Assembly: GCF_030705605.1 (NCBI RefSeq)
Contig: NZ_JAPCKK010000034.1
Coordinates: 186,001-250,000, forward strand
Reading direction: 5' to 3'
DNA length: 64,000 nucleotides
Source: Paenibacillus zeirhizosphaerae
GTDB lineage: Bacteria > Bacillota > Bacilli > Paenibacillales > Paenibacillaceae
The position numbers were made by a program, and so were the translations under genes. This document shows, one piece after another, positions 34,929 through 43,160 of the stretch (position 1 is the stretch's first letter; each line of letters starts with the position of its first letter). The notes below the pieces were generated by a model that saw only the letters and a program-made list of their open reading frames with translations, did not search any database and was not told where the DNA came from.

Positions 34929-34979
34929 TTCATATTCTAACAATCTAATCTCTACAAAAACTCTACAAAATCTCTACAA
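34929..34979 (-). promoter_or_regulatory. Triple TTGTAGAG repeat promoter of SLH gene 2
   Basis: Three perfect TTGTAGAG copies on the minus strand at 34972-34979, 34961-34968 and 34950-34957, each exactly 11 bp apart. -35 TTGTAG (34952-34957), 17 bp, TATGAA (34929-34934). Confidence 0.7.
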
Positions 34980-35046
34980 GCTGCAATAGGGCCTTTTATT
35001 CGCTTTTTAAAAAAGGGACTTTAAGCATTTTTTTCACTTAAGGGTG

Positions 35047-35107
35047 TTGACAATTTTCTATTCCCACATTATATTTATCTCAACATAAAGATTATTAATA
35101 AAGAGAT
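35047..35107 (+). promoter_or_regulatory. Promoter and possible operator of the MarR-pirin operon
   Basis: TTGACA (35047-35052), 17 bp, TATATT (35070-35075): a near-consensus sigma-A promoter. ATCTC (35077-35081) and GAGAT (35103-35107) flank the predicted start in inverted orientation and could bind the encoded MarR protein. Confidence 0.75.
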
Positions 35108-35129
35108 TTCGTTAAGGCTGGTGATTGTC

Positions 35130-35594
35130 ATGCCTCTTCAACTGAATGATGCTCAGGCCACTTCACTCAAGTTATTCGTTGTTCTCTCCAAAGCCTACAA
35201 GGCTATTTCAGAACAGGTTATAAAGGATATAAAACAATACGGTTTATCCCCTTCCGAATTTATGATTCTGGAGGTGCTGTATACGAAACGGCGCATCCCC
35301 CTGCAGCAAATTGGGGGAAAAATATTAGTGACAAGCGGCAGCATTACCTACAATATCGACAAGCTGGAGAAGAAGCTGCTGTTAAGACGCGTTCCTTGCC
35401 GGGAAGACCGCAGAGTGATTTATGCCGAAATTACCGACGCCGGGGACGAGTTATTCAACCGGATCTTCCCGGAACATGCGGAAATAGTTCACCATTTAAT
35501 GAGCGGCGTGCCCCAGGATGAGCAGGAGGCGGCGATTGCACTGCTCAAAAAATTAGGAAAAAGCGTGAAGTCAGATACGAACAAAGGAGGCTGA
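35130..35594 (+). CDS. MarR-family transcriptional regulator (154 aa)
   Basis: Winged-helix dimeric repressor. The DNA-binding core is LSPSEFMILEVLYTKRRIPLQQIGGKILVTSGSITYNIDKLEKKLLLRRVPCREDRRVIYAEITDAGDELFNRIFPEH, matching the MarR wing (REDRRVIYAEIT). It resembles MhqR/YkvE-type regulators that respond to quinones, but that identity is only suggested. ATG 35130 is used; a GTG at 35121 is an alternative. The stop is six bases from the pirin start, so the two genes form an operon under a strong promoter. Confidence 0.87.
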   Translation: MPLQLNDAQATSLKLFVVLSKAYKAISEQVIKDIKQYGLSPSEFMILEVLYTKRRIPLQQIGGKILVTSGSITYNIDKLEKKLLLRRVPCREDRRVIYAEITDAGDELFNRIFPEHAEIVHHLMSGVPQDEQEAAIALLKKLGKSVKSDTNKGG

Positions 35595-35600
35595 TGATTG

Positions 35601-36377
35601 ATGCAACCAAGAGTGTACACCCCTGCCATGCAGGGAAGCGGCGAATTTGACGGCGGGAAAATTAAAGAGCAAAAGCCGATCGGCTTTTCGGGCGAAGGGT
35701 CGGTTATCAAACGTGTAGGTCCCCTGTTCTATTGGGCATGGGGAGCTTCAAGCGCGGAAGCCGTGATCGGCCTGCATCCTCATGAAGGCTTCGAGATTAT
35801 GACCTATATCGTACAAGGCGAATCCTCTCACAAAGATACCCTGGGAACGGACAGCGCAGTGGGCGCAGGCGGCGTTCAGGTCATGCAAACCGGCTCGGGA
35901 GTCAGTCATCGGGAACAGCTCAGTGCGGATACGGAGTTTTTTCAAATCTGGTTTGAGCCTTATTTGGCAGAAGCGATGCTGAGAAAGCCCACATATCACC
36001 AGTATGAACATGAAGATTTTTCGATAGAAAGCCACGAAGCCGGCTATAGCGTGAAAACGGTGATTGGCAGCGGTTCCCCGATCAACCTCGTGGCCGATGC
36101 CGAAATGTGGGATGTTGAAATCAGCGGCGGAGCCCGATATGGGCATACCGTGCCGGGCGGCTATACTTTGACAGCTTTGGCTATTCGCGGGGCTGGAGTA
36201 TGGGGAGAAGCCGACGTATCGAAGCGACAGAGCCCTTTTCGCCATAAGGATTTCATTGTAGGATATGCGGATTCAGATACATCAGTTGAAATTACAAATC
36301 CGCATGATGACATCCTGCGGCTGATTCTGATCAAGGTGCCGACAAACGTAAGCTACCCACTTCAACCCAAACGGTAA
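35601..36377 (+). CDS. Pirin-family bicupin protein (258 aa)
   Basis: Pirins are iron-containing bicupins, some with quercetin 2,3-dioxygenase activity. The N-terminal cupin has LHPHEGFEIMTYIVQGESSHKDTLG and MQTGSGVSHREQLS, supplying the His-His-His-Glu metal site; FQIWFEP follows as in other pirins. The C-terminal cupin (INLVADAEMWDVEISGGARYGHTVPGGYTLTALAIRG) lacks a metal site, as usual. GGAGG lies ten bases before ATG 35601. Co-transcription with a MarR regulator points to induction by aromatic or oxidative signals, which is inference. Confidence 0.88.
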   Translation: MQPRVYTPAMQGSGEFDGGKIKEQKPIGFSGEGSVIKRVGPLFYWAWGASSAEAVIGLHPHEGFEIMTYIVQGESSHKDTLGTDSAVGAGGVQVMQTGSGVSHREQLSADTEFFQIWFEPYLAEAMLRKPTYHQYEHEDFSIESHEAGYSVKTVIGSGSPINLVADAEMWDVEISGGARYGHTVPGGYTLTALAIRGAGVWGEADVSKRQSPFRHKDFIVGYADSDTSVEITNPHDDILRLILIKVPTNVSYPLQPKR

Positions 36378-36477
36378 TTGCTCTATCCCTTACGTCGAAC
36401 GGATTCCGTGACTGTTGTGCCGACATCAGGCAAATTTGCCGCGGCAATAAAAAACTCCAATCAGCTTAGCCGAGGTG

Positions 36478-37269
36478 CTATCGATGATAATGAAGCCCTT
36501 CCATACAGTTCGAGCACTTGTCCGGAAACCGTAGACCGTCACTCGTGTAATATTCCGGATTCGTCTCATCCAAAATAAAAGGGCTTTCGCAGGACTGGCA
36601 TGCCATTAAAATGGGGTCTTGTACACGAATAATCAGTGATTGGGCCCGCTCCGCCAATAAACGCTCCCATCCCGCGTCGTCCATATCATCGCTCTGTTGC
36701 AGCGCTTGGATCACATGACGAATTTCAGCCTGCACTTTTTTGAAATCGATGCGTTCCCACAACGCCAAAAAAGGAATATACTTCTTATCCCTGGAGCATA
36801 AAATTTTGTACAAAAACAAGAAGATCACGCCTCGATTACGTTCCTTCAAATACTCCATACTAAGCGGTGTCACGTTATTCTCCAGCCAGCGATCCCACTC
36901 TTGCAGGAACTCCCCAGCCCGTCTCTCCCTCTCGATCACCCATCCACGGGAAGTAAATACAATTAAAGGGTACTTGCCTCTCATCTCCGTTTCCAGAAAA
37001 TCGGTCCGGATCATCTGATCCACTTTATCCATGATTTGCTCTAATGTAAGGTCTTTAAAGTAACCGTATGAAGGATTTTGATCTAACCCAAGCTCCAGCA
37101 GCTTTTGTTCCTTTGAGCCTTTCAAAATTTTCGCAAGCGTCGTCCTTCCGCCCTGGGCAATGATGTCGTCGGCTGCTCGCAAAATAGCCCGCAATTCAGG
37201 CTCCGGCAATGGTGTCAGGCGTTTTTTCATTGGCACCCGCGCTCTTCCGTTTCCTCCCATTTTATTCAT
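36478..37269 (-). CDS. RQC-minor-type DNA-binding protein with C-terminal zinc ribbon (263 aa)
   Basis: The segment LAKILKGSKEQKLLELGLDQNPSYGYFKDLTLEQIMDKVDQMIRTDFLETEMRGKYPLIVFTSRGWVIERERRAGEFLQ is a winged helix of the RQC-minor kind, related to the RecQ C-terminal domain. The C-terminus carries two CxxC pairs (CQSCESPF...CSNCMEG), a likely zinc ribbon. The middle is helical without recognisable motif. The start at 37269 overlaps the preceding gene by eight bases, so the two are translationally coupled. Biological role unknown; nucleic-acid binding is inferred. Confidence 0.7.
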   Translation of the reverse strand: MNKMGGNGRARVPMKKRLTPLPEPELRAILRAADDIIAQGGRTTLAKILKGSKEQKLLELGLDQNPSYGYFKDLTLEQIMDKVDQMIRTDFLETEMRGKYPLIVFTSRGWVIERERRAGEFLQEWDRWLENNVTPLSMEYLKERNRGVIFLFLYKILCSRDKKYIPFLALWERIDFKKVQAEIRHVIQALQQSDDMDDAGWERLLAERAQSLIIRVQDPILMACQSCESPFILDETNPEYYTSDGLRFPDKCSNCMEGLHYHR

Positions 37270-37732
37270 CGCCCTCCTGCCTCTCGATCATGAACCCGGT
37301 CGCATCCTTGCCACTATCCATACCACCTTGTTGCCCCCAATTCCGGTGTGGGAGCGTAGCATAAAGACTTTCCTGATCCGCAAAGCTCTCCATTTCCTCC
37401 CATGTAACACCATACGGAACTCCCCAGCCCGTATATCCGGCAATATACGCAAACGTCTCGTCAGACCAAGAATCTTCGCCTCTTTGCGGCTCTTGTTGGC
37501 GTTTCCGCCTCTTTTCCTTACGGAGCTGTTTTTCTCTTGCTGCAGCCTGCTCACTTTCTTTAGCCTTCCGGACGGCATCATCGCTTAGCTGTACTCCCAG
37601 CATACGGAGTTCTGTAATGGCCGTCTCTGCGTTAACACCAAAATGCTTGCGATAACCACGAATGTAGCTACTCCCATGATAAGTTTTTATCCAACTTGCT
37701 GCAGCCGATTGCAGCCGTCTCTCCCTGTTCAT
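37262..37732 (-). CDS. Conserved hypothetical protein coupled to the RQC-minor gene (156 aa)
   Basis: I do not recognise a named family. Residues 1-60 are compact and helical (ASWIKTYHGSSYIRGYRKHFGVNAETAITELRMLGVQLSDDAV, possibly a small DNA-binding helix bundle), residues 60-90 a highly charged helix (KAKESEQAAAREKQLRKEKRRKRQQ), and residues 90-156 hold a conserved-looking segment DETFAYIAGYTGWGVPYGVTWEE. It lies upstream of, and overlaps, the RQC-minor gene, implying a joint function. Confidence 0.65.
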   Translation of the reverse strand: MNRERRLQSAAASWIKTYHGSSYIRGYRKHFGVNAETAITELRMLGVQLSDDAVRKAKESEQAAAREKQLRKEKRRKRQQEPQRGEDSWSDETFAYIAGYTGWGVPYGVTWEEMESFADQESLYATLPHRNWGQQGGMDSGKDATGFMIERQEGDE

Positions 37733-37760
37733 TCTTTTGACTCGAGGTTCGGGATAGTCA

Positions 37761-38285
37761 TCAGCCGCACAAATGCTTTCGAAGTGTGACCAAAGTCAGA
37801 TCAGCGCGAAGAGGTACACCGACGCTCGGATCGTCATAGGGGAATGGCTCAATCTCTCCAGTCCGTTGATATCCTCTTCGCTCATACCAAGCAATCAACG
37901 CGTCCCGGGCGTCGATGACCGAAATCTTCAGGGAGCGCGCGCCGCGTTCGACCACAAATGTCTCGGCGGCCGCCATGATCGATTTACCGAGTCCTGCAGT
38001 TTGGGATACCGGGCTGACGGCCAGCATCGACAGATACCACTCTTCGTTTTCAGTCGGGCGAACAGCGACACATCCTTGAACCTGATGGGATGCCTGGTCC
38101 CTTGCGAGCAGAATTGTTGTTGATCCAGTTTCGATATTTTGCACAAGGGCTTGCCGGTCGACACGTGGTCCTTCAATCAGATTGGCTTCTGTCGTCCAGC
38201 CTTGGAACGAGGCGCCGCGATACGCCTGATTGACAAGTTCAACAACGTTGTCGAGATCATTGTAGCTAGCAATTGTCAGTTGCAT
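37761..38285 (-). CDS. GNAT-family N-acetyltransferase (174 aa)
   Basis: Transfers an acetyl group from acetyl-CoA to an unknown amine. The CoA-binding motif A is seen at EWYLSMLAVSPVSQTAGLGKSIMAAAETFVVERGA, with the glycine-rich pyrophosphate loop partly altered (QTAGLG for QxxGxG). Motif B follows at LKISVIDARDALIAWYERRGYQRTGEIEPFPYDD. ATG 38285 is preceded by GGAGG; the longer frame to 38369 has no ribosome site. Base composition still matches the core chromosome, whereas the AT-rich island begins to its right. Confidence 0.85.
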   Translation of the reverse strand: MQLTIASYNDLDNVVELVNQAYRGASFQGWTTEANLIEGPRVDRQALVQNIETGSTTILLARDQASHQVQGCVAVRPTENEEWYLSMLAVSPVSQTAGLGKSIMAAAETFVVERGARSLKISVIDARDALIAWYERRGYQRTGEIEPFPYDDPSVGVPLRADLTLVTLRKHLCG

Positions 38286-38464
38286 ATTATCATGTCCTCC
38301 TCGATTGTCCGGTTTAAGTTGTTTTGGAGCGAGTCGTGGTGACACGCTTCTGCCCAAACCGCTGCTCATTCGATCTATTATAACAAGAAAACCGATTCCG
38401 TTGCGTCTTCCAATTTGACCATGCGAAGACCCGACGGAGTAACCCTCCGCCCACTATAGTTGGG

Positions 38465-39298
38465 TTACTTGCCCTCTTTTAAGCACATACATACTTTGTT
38501 AGAAAATTTATCTCCCATATGTTCAGCCAAGATAATCCTTTCTTCCATCGATATTTGGTTATAATCCAAAAATTCCCGAAACATGCTATAATCCTTCATT
38601 TCAATTTTGTGGAGCGGTTGTCCCTTTTGCAATCTGAACAGTTTTTGGAGCTTACTCCAAAGCTTCTGTGCTCCTTCCCTTTCGAAACTTATTCTTTCCA
38701 TCTTTTCTCTTTGTTTTTCCAATAGATCGTGATATTTTTTTATGGCTTCATTTTTACCACGAGCAACCATCATTTTGAAATTAATCGGCTTCACACGCTC
38801 AATAATTTCATAATCGTACCAGAATGGCTCTTCAAAAAGCTCGTAATCCATGACCGTCTGTATGATGTCATCTTTATCTACTCCCGCAACATCACATCCA
38901 CTTTCCACCAAGTGCTGCAAAAGCAGGTTGTCATCTATTTCAGACAAAACCTCAGTGTAACATACAGAAACAAATTCCCTGATCTTATCTTCATACTTTT
39001 CCTCAAATCTATTATGTAAAAAACCGATACCACTTGTATAGCTAGCTGTAGTTTGACCCGTATATTCTTCAAAAAAATCTTCAACACTAGCATAATCATC
39101 CATTGAAAATGATTCATCTGTCCGAATCAACATACCCGAACAATCCCACGGTGGATCGTAGCTGTGAGTAATCTTATACTTAGGCGCGAACATAAAATCA
39201 TACGCTAATTCCTCTGCTAAATGAGCCAATAATACCGGAAACTTCGCATCAATCCTGCCCTTTATTTGCTCCGAGATATCTTCCACTGAATGTTTCAA
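38465..39298 (-). CDS. Uncharacterised protein of the AT-rich island (277 aa)
   Basis: I do not recognise a family. The protein is rich in acidic and aromatic residues (SMDDYASVEDFFEEYTG, EEPFWYDYEIIERV) and has a C-terminal coiled-coil-prone stretch (KKYHDLLEKQREKMERISFEREGAQKLWSKLQKLF). No signal peptide or membrane helix. The best start is TTG 39298, since GGAGGGGG lies seven bases before it; the earlier ATG at 39400 precedes that site. It follows a helicase-nuclease gene after 165 bases on the same strand and may work with it, as unknown genes next to such helicases in defence islands often do; that is inference. Confidence 0.6.
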   Translation of the reverse strand: MKHSVEDISEQIKGRIDAKFPVLLAHLAEELAYDFMFAPKYKITHSYDPPWDCSGMLIRTDESFSMDDYASVEDFFEEYTGQTTASYTSGIGFLHNRFEEKYEDKIREFVSVCYTEVLSEIDDNLLLQHLVESGCDVAGVDKDDIIQTVMDYELFEEPFWYDYEIIERVKPINFKMMVARGKNEAIKKYHDLLEKQREKMERISFEREGAQKLWSKLQKLFRLQKGQPLHKIEMKDYSMFREFLDYNQISMEERIILAEHMGDKFSNKVCMCLKEGK

Positions 39299-39463
39299 AA
39301 TTCTACCCCCTCCAATAAAAAAACCATGCTTAATAAAAATTAGGCACGGTTCTTCCGTAGACTCACGTTCATTTTCTTCGAGGTCCCCAGACGCCCACAT
39401 ATCGATGATCGTGCTGGCATGAATTGTTTTGTCTTAACTTACTTAGGAATAAGACAATCACCG

Positions 39464-42223
39464 TTATTTCCGTAAAATCACATCTAGCTCCACCCTGATC
39501 CTCCGCTCTTCACCACTGCCTGTTGTAGGGAATCTAAGCAAAGGCAGTCCATAGGCTTTAAAAATATTATCCTTCAAATGGTCTCGTTCTTGCTGCCTTA
39601 GATTGTTTTCATGAAAGGCAAATCCATCAACCTCGATTGCAAGAACTGGAGATTTATCAAGCTTGTTATAAAGAACAAAATCAACTGAAGCACCATTTTT
39701 TATATAACGGCGTTCCTCTTCCTTAAGCTTGTCCAAGTGAACAAACAAGTTTCCAAGAAACACTTGAGTCCCTATTTCAAGCATACTGTACGGTGATTCG
39801 TGCAATATATCCTTCAGCAAGGTTCGCATGATATTCTCCGACGCATACTTCGACTTTTGCGTAATACGCTTCTTAAATGCCTCTAACTTGTCTGAATATT
39901 CCTTGTACAGCAAATCAAAAACAGATACGACCTCGCTCTCCACTATGTTGTCATCGACTGTACTATACTCCATATACCGAATCAAATCACCAATTTCGTT
40001 GCCATATTTACGGAATAAAGAATGATCTGTGACCAGAATGAATTTTTGCTGAGCTCTGGAGACCCCTACATTGATCATACAAGGATCATTGACAAATCTC
40101 AGACCCATTTTTCCCGCTTTAGAACTATCTAGTACTGACGACATGATCATGATCGGCTTTTCACGACCTTGGTATTTATGTATGGTGTCAAATTCAATGG
40201 TCTGTGATAGCTGTTCTGACGCTTTATTAACCTGTTTTCGATAAGGAGTAGTAAACCCAATATCATTATGCCTGCTCGCTGCTGTCTTCAGGTCCACAAG
40301 CACCTCTTGTTTAATCACATCAAGCTCTCGTTGATTAAACTTTCCTTTCTGACCGTGTGTCAGTTCTCTCATATGATTTCCGGCAGTTGTCCGATAGATT
40401 AGTAGGGGACTGTCCCCTTCCTGTTCAGTAGTATACGCTATAAGCTGCCCATCATAATACTTCCTATTACAAAATTCGATAATTTTGGGATGACATCTGT
40501 AATGTTCCCTCAACATGACTTTAGGAATAGAATCCCCATACAACTTGAGCATAGAAGACAAAAGATTGTGTCTGAAATAATCGTAGGGTCCACCTTCTTC
40601 CACTGTGACGCCATTTAATTTCTCCTCTATGCTCATGTCAACTATCTGAGGCAGTTGTTTTATATCACCCACAATAATAACGTTCTTGCAGCAGGAAAGA
40701 GCAAGCGCCGCTGTCAAAAGATCAACCTGTGAAGATTCATCTATTATGACGTAATCAAAAAGAAAGTTGTTAGGCACACAATTTCGAAGAGAGTGTGTCG
40801 TGCTTAGCATTATAGGATATTGCTCCAAGAATTTGGCGAAATTCTTCATGTAAGAGTCGGCGGTTTCCTTAATAGGCGTATGGCCGTGATACTTCTGATA
40901 GAGTTTATGACGGAGCAATTTCTCTGAGTATTGCTGATGCTGCATTAATAATGTTTTAAAAGAGCTTTGATCCAGTTCACGTTCAATAGCTGATACTTGC
41001 TCAGTCAACTGCTCGATCTTCATCTCATAATATTTTCTTTGGAGATTTAAAATCACTTCCAACTCTCGATTCTTATTAAGTCGTTTAAAATTGATGAATC
41101 CATGTCTTAATAATAGTTTTAATTTATGAAGGATACTGTCAGTTTTACCTTGCTCCACAGCTATATGATTGTCTACTAAGAAGGATAAGATTTTATCTGG
41201 TGTTTGGCGATAAAACGATAGTTTGCCAATTTGCTCAACATCCTGCTTAGCATAATAAGTATTGAAATGCTCCCATTCTAACTGGTAGGCAGATAACAAC
41301 TGTTGCAGTTTGGCCTTATCCCTTTCCAATTCCATCAACTTTTGAATCTCGACATCAATTTCCTTAATCTGTTTCAACAGTTCTCCTTCGTCTATTTCAC
41401 TTTTCCAGGCAGTTACGTCCTGATAAGGCGGATTATCAAAAAACTTCTTCTTATTTTCCGCATTGCCTAGAGCAGCCACAAGAAATTGATAACCTTTTGC
41501 CGTCATCTTTTCCCACACATTTTGGACAGCGGCATTATTACCTGACACAACAGCTACCTTCTTATTCTGCATAACCACAAGGTTGGCTAAAATGTTAAGG
41601 ATGGTTTGTGTCTTTCCAGTGCCAGGTGGGCCCTCAATAATGGAGATCTGACTGCACATTGCCCTATCCAGTGCTTCCTTTTGACTTAAATTAAAATTGA
41701 ACGGAAATATCGTATGAGAAACGGGTTTAGACTCTACTTTTATCGGATCCCCATTTAGATAAGAACTCAATACACTGTTCGGACTAATAAAAGAGAGCTT
41801 TTTATATTGCTTTTCCAGGAATGCTTCCTCTTCTGTACTGCGCGTATGATGAGAAACTGTCTCTAAATAATACATAATAGCCTTAGCTGTAGTTGTCATT
41901 ACACTGCTGCTCTCTATTCTAATCGAATCTGTATCATATACGCGACTGGTGTTATTGTTGAATTTTATTCTGATGTTGGACCCAAAATCTATTGTGAGTT
42001 TAACATTATTAAGCGGGATATTCTTATGGTAAACCACCATTGCATTGGTAATCTCGGTTATAATCGGGTTCTGCACAAACATAACATCCCTTAGTGCATA
42101 CGGGTATGTTTTTAAAGATCCTTGATAAGTGATCCAAACTACCGTATCTCTGACTTCGTATGATTGAATCTCGGTAGTTTTGTCCTTGCCCTTGACTAAA
42201 ACTAAATAATGTTCCTCGTTCAT
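39464..42223 (-). CDS. Superfamily 1 (Upf1/Dna2-like) helicase with C-terminal DUF2726-type nuclease-like domain (919 aa)
   Basis: Helicase motifs are complete: I GPPGTGKT (near residues 198-205 from this start), Ia VAVVSGNNAAVQNV, II YVIIDESSQVD, III VGDIKQLPQ, IV region REHYRCHP, V FDTIHKYQGREKPIMIMS and VI NVGVSRAQQKF. A 1B-type helical insertion lies between motifs Ia and II. The C-terminal ~150 residues (NGASVDFVLYNKLDKSPVLAIEVDGFAFHE...RQQERDHLKDNIFKAYGLPLLRF) resemble DUF2726/Vsr-like endonuclease folds. The fusion suits nucleic-acid processing or defence. ATG 42223 is preceded by GGAAGG; the frame to 42259 has no ribosome site. AT-rich codon use marks it as acquired. Confidence 0.82.
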   Translation of the reverse strand: MNEEHYLVLVKGKDKTTEIQSYEVRDTVVWITYQGSLKTYPYALRDVMFVQNPIITEITNAMVVYHKNIPLNNVKLTIDFGSNIRIKFNNNTSRVYDTDSIRIESSSVMTTTAKAIMYYLETVSHHTRSTEEEAFLEKQYKKLSFISPNSVLSSYLNGDPIKVESKPVSHTIFPFNFNLSQKEALDRAMCSQISIIEGPPGTGKTQTILNILANLVVMQNKKVAVVSGNNAAVQNVWEKMTAKGYQFLVAALGNAENKKKFFDNPPYQDVTAWKSEIDEGELLKQIKEIDVEIQKLMELERDKAKLQQLLSAYQLEWEHFNTYYAKQDVEQIGKLSFYRQTPDKILSFLVDNHIAVEQGKTDSILHKLKLLLRHGFINFKRLNKNRELEVILNLQRKYYEMKIEQLTEQVSAIERELDQSSFKTLLMQHQQYSEKLLRHKLYQKYHGHTPIKETADSYMKNFAKFLEQYPIMLSTTHSLRNCVPNNFLFDYVIIDESSQVDLLTAALALSCCKNVIIVGDIKQLPQIVDMSIEEKLNGVTVEEGGPYDYFRHNLLSSMLKLYGDSIPKVMLREHYRCHPKIIEFCNRKYYDGQLIAYTTEQEGDSPLLIYRTTAGNHMRELTHGQKGKFNQRELDVIKQEVLVDLKTAASRHNDIGFTTPYRKQVNKASEQLSQTIEFDTIHKYQGREKPIMIMSSVLDSSKAGKMGLRFVNDPCMINVGVSRAQQKFILVTDHSLFRKYGNEIGDLIRYMEYSTVDDNIVESEVVSVFDLLYKEYSDKLEAFKKRITQKSKYASENIMRTLLKDILHESPYSMLEIGTQVFLGNLFVHLDKLKEEERRYIKNGASVDFVLYNKLDKSPVLAIEVDGFAFHENNLRQQERDHLKDNIFKAYGLPLLRFPTTGSGEERRIRVELDVILRK

Positions 42224-42276
42224 AAAAATACCTTCCGATTTTAATGTTTTGTTACCCATTGCTTATCATTTTCGTT

Positions 42277-42963
42277 TTAGCATCGGGATAAAATGAATTG
42301 TTTTCCCCTCAAAAACTCTACCGTCCTGTCAACATCCACCATTGCTGATACATGCAGCTCTTTCTGTTGATCTTCGCTTAAATAAAACGAAAACTTCGTT
42401 CTATAAATTTCATAGGGAAATGTTATGTCCCACAATTCTTGAGTGTTCCATTGCCTATTTGAAATAGACTCCAGTAATTCGAGTATACCCTCCTGGCGTC
42501 CTGCGAGCTTGATATGATCCAGCCCAGTAGTGGTGACTTGTTCTACTCCCATTGCTCTAATCATCCACATCAACGTGTTAGAGATCACGGTACCTGCAAA
42601 TAATTCAATCAAGGTTTCATTCTTACCAGAAAAAACAACTCTTTGATCTGGCATTACACCGAGTTGAGCGTAAATTTCACGCAATCCTTTTAATTCTAGC
42701 GTCGCAGCATCATTCAAATAGGAATACGAATTACTGGAGCAAAGCACCTCCTGCATTTTCTCGCTAATCTTCTGATGAATTGTCCCACCAGATCCAAGAA
42801 ACACAGGTTTTTTCGCGGCAATGGCGGGTATCACATATACCTTATCCTTTTTATGATCTATCGATTCGATAGCCCAAAGCTTTCCGGCAAGAATGAGGTT
42901 ATTTCCCACCTCGACGGCAGGGGTTTTATCTATGGCACCAATTCTTCGATTTAAATGAAACAC
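42277..42963 (-). pseudogene. C-terminal fragment of an Lhr-type DEAD/DEAH helicase
   Basis: The 228-residue frame matches only the C-terminal accessory region of large Lhr-like helicases (NRRIGAIDKTPAVEVGNNLILAGKLWAIESIDHKKDKVYVIPAIAAKKPVFLGSGGTIHQKISEKMQEVL, the family's beta-rich domain). All ATPase motifs are missing, and the frame begins abruptly next to a recombinase remnant on the opposite strand. I therefore read it as a truncated gene created by a deletion at about 42955-42970. It remains possible that the fragment is translated from a GTG at 42963, but no ribosome site supports that. Confidence 0.65.
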
Positions 42964-42969
42964 ATCATA

Positions 42970-43160
42970 TTCTTCTTGTATCGAGAAAACGCTGTAGAAT
43001 TCCTTATTAAAATATTAGAAAACAAAAAGAACTCACTCTTTTCCGACGATGAAGACGAAAAGAAGCAAGTCCTTCAGAAATACGTTGACCGTGTAGCAAT
43101 CCAGTCATCAAAGGGTATTAACCATTTTGATGCCGATATCACGTACAGGGTTTTTAGCAA
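42970..43160 (+). pseudogene. Remnant of a site-specific recombinase C-terminus ending at ssrA
   Basis: The + strand encodes FLIKILENKKNSLFSDDEDEKKQVLQKYVDRVAIQSS...DADITYRVF and then runs into the antisense of the tmRNA 3' end (GGEGSRTPVRR). The pattern of a charged helix followed by YVDRVxI and a short beta strand resembles the C-terminus of large serine recombinases. Catalytic parts are absent. The upstream truncation point coincides with that of the Lhr fragment on the other strand. Confidence 0.5.

Noticed and set aside
34929-34979. WalR (YycF) box
   Set aside because: The consensus TGTWAH-N5-TGTWAH requires A at the fifth position; all copies here have G (TGTAGA).
38433-38468. GTAACCC/GGGTTAC stem at the island's left border as a terminator or att site
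   Set aside because: No T-tract follows, and it does not match the ssrA 3' end, so neither role is supported.
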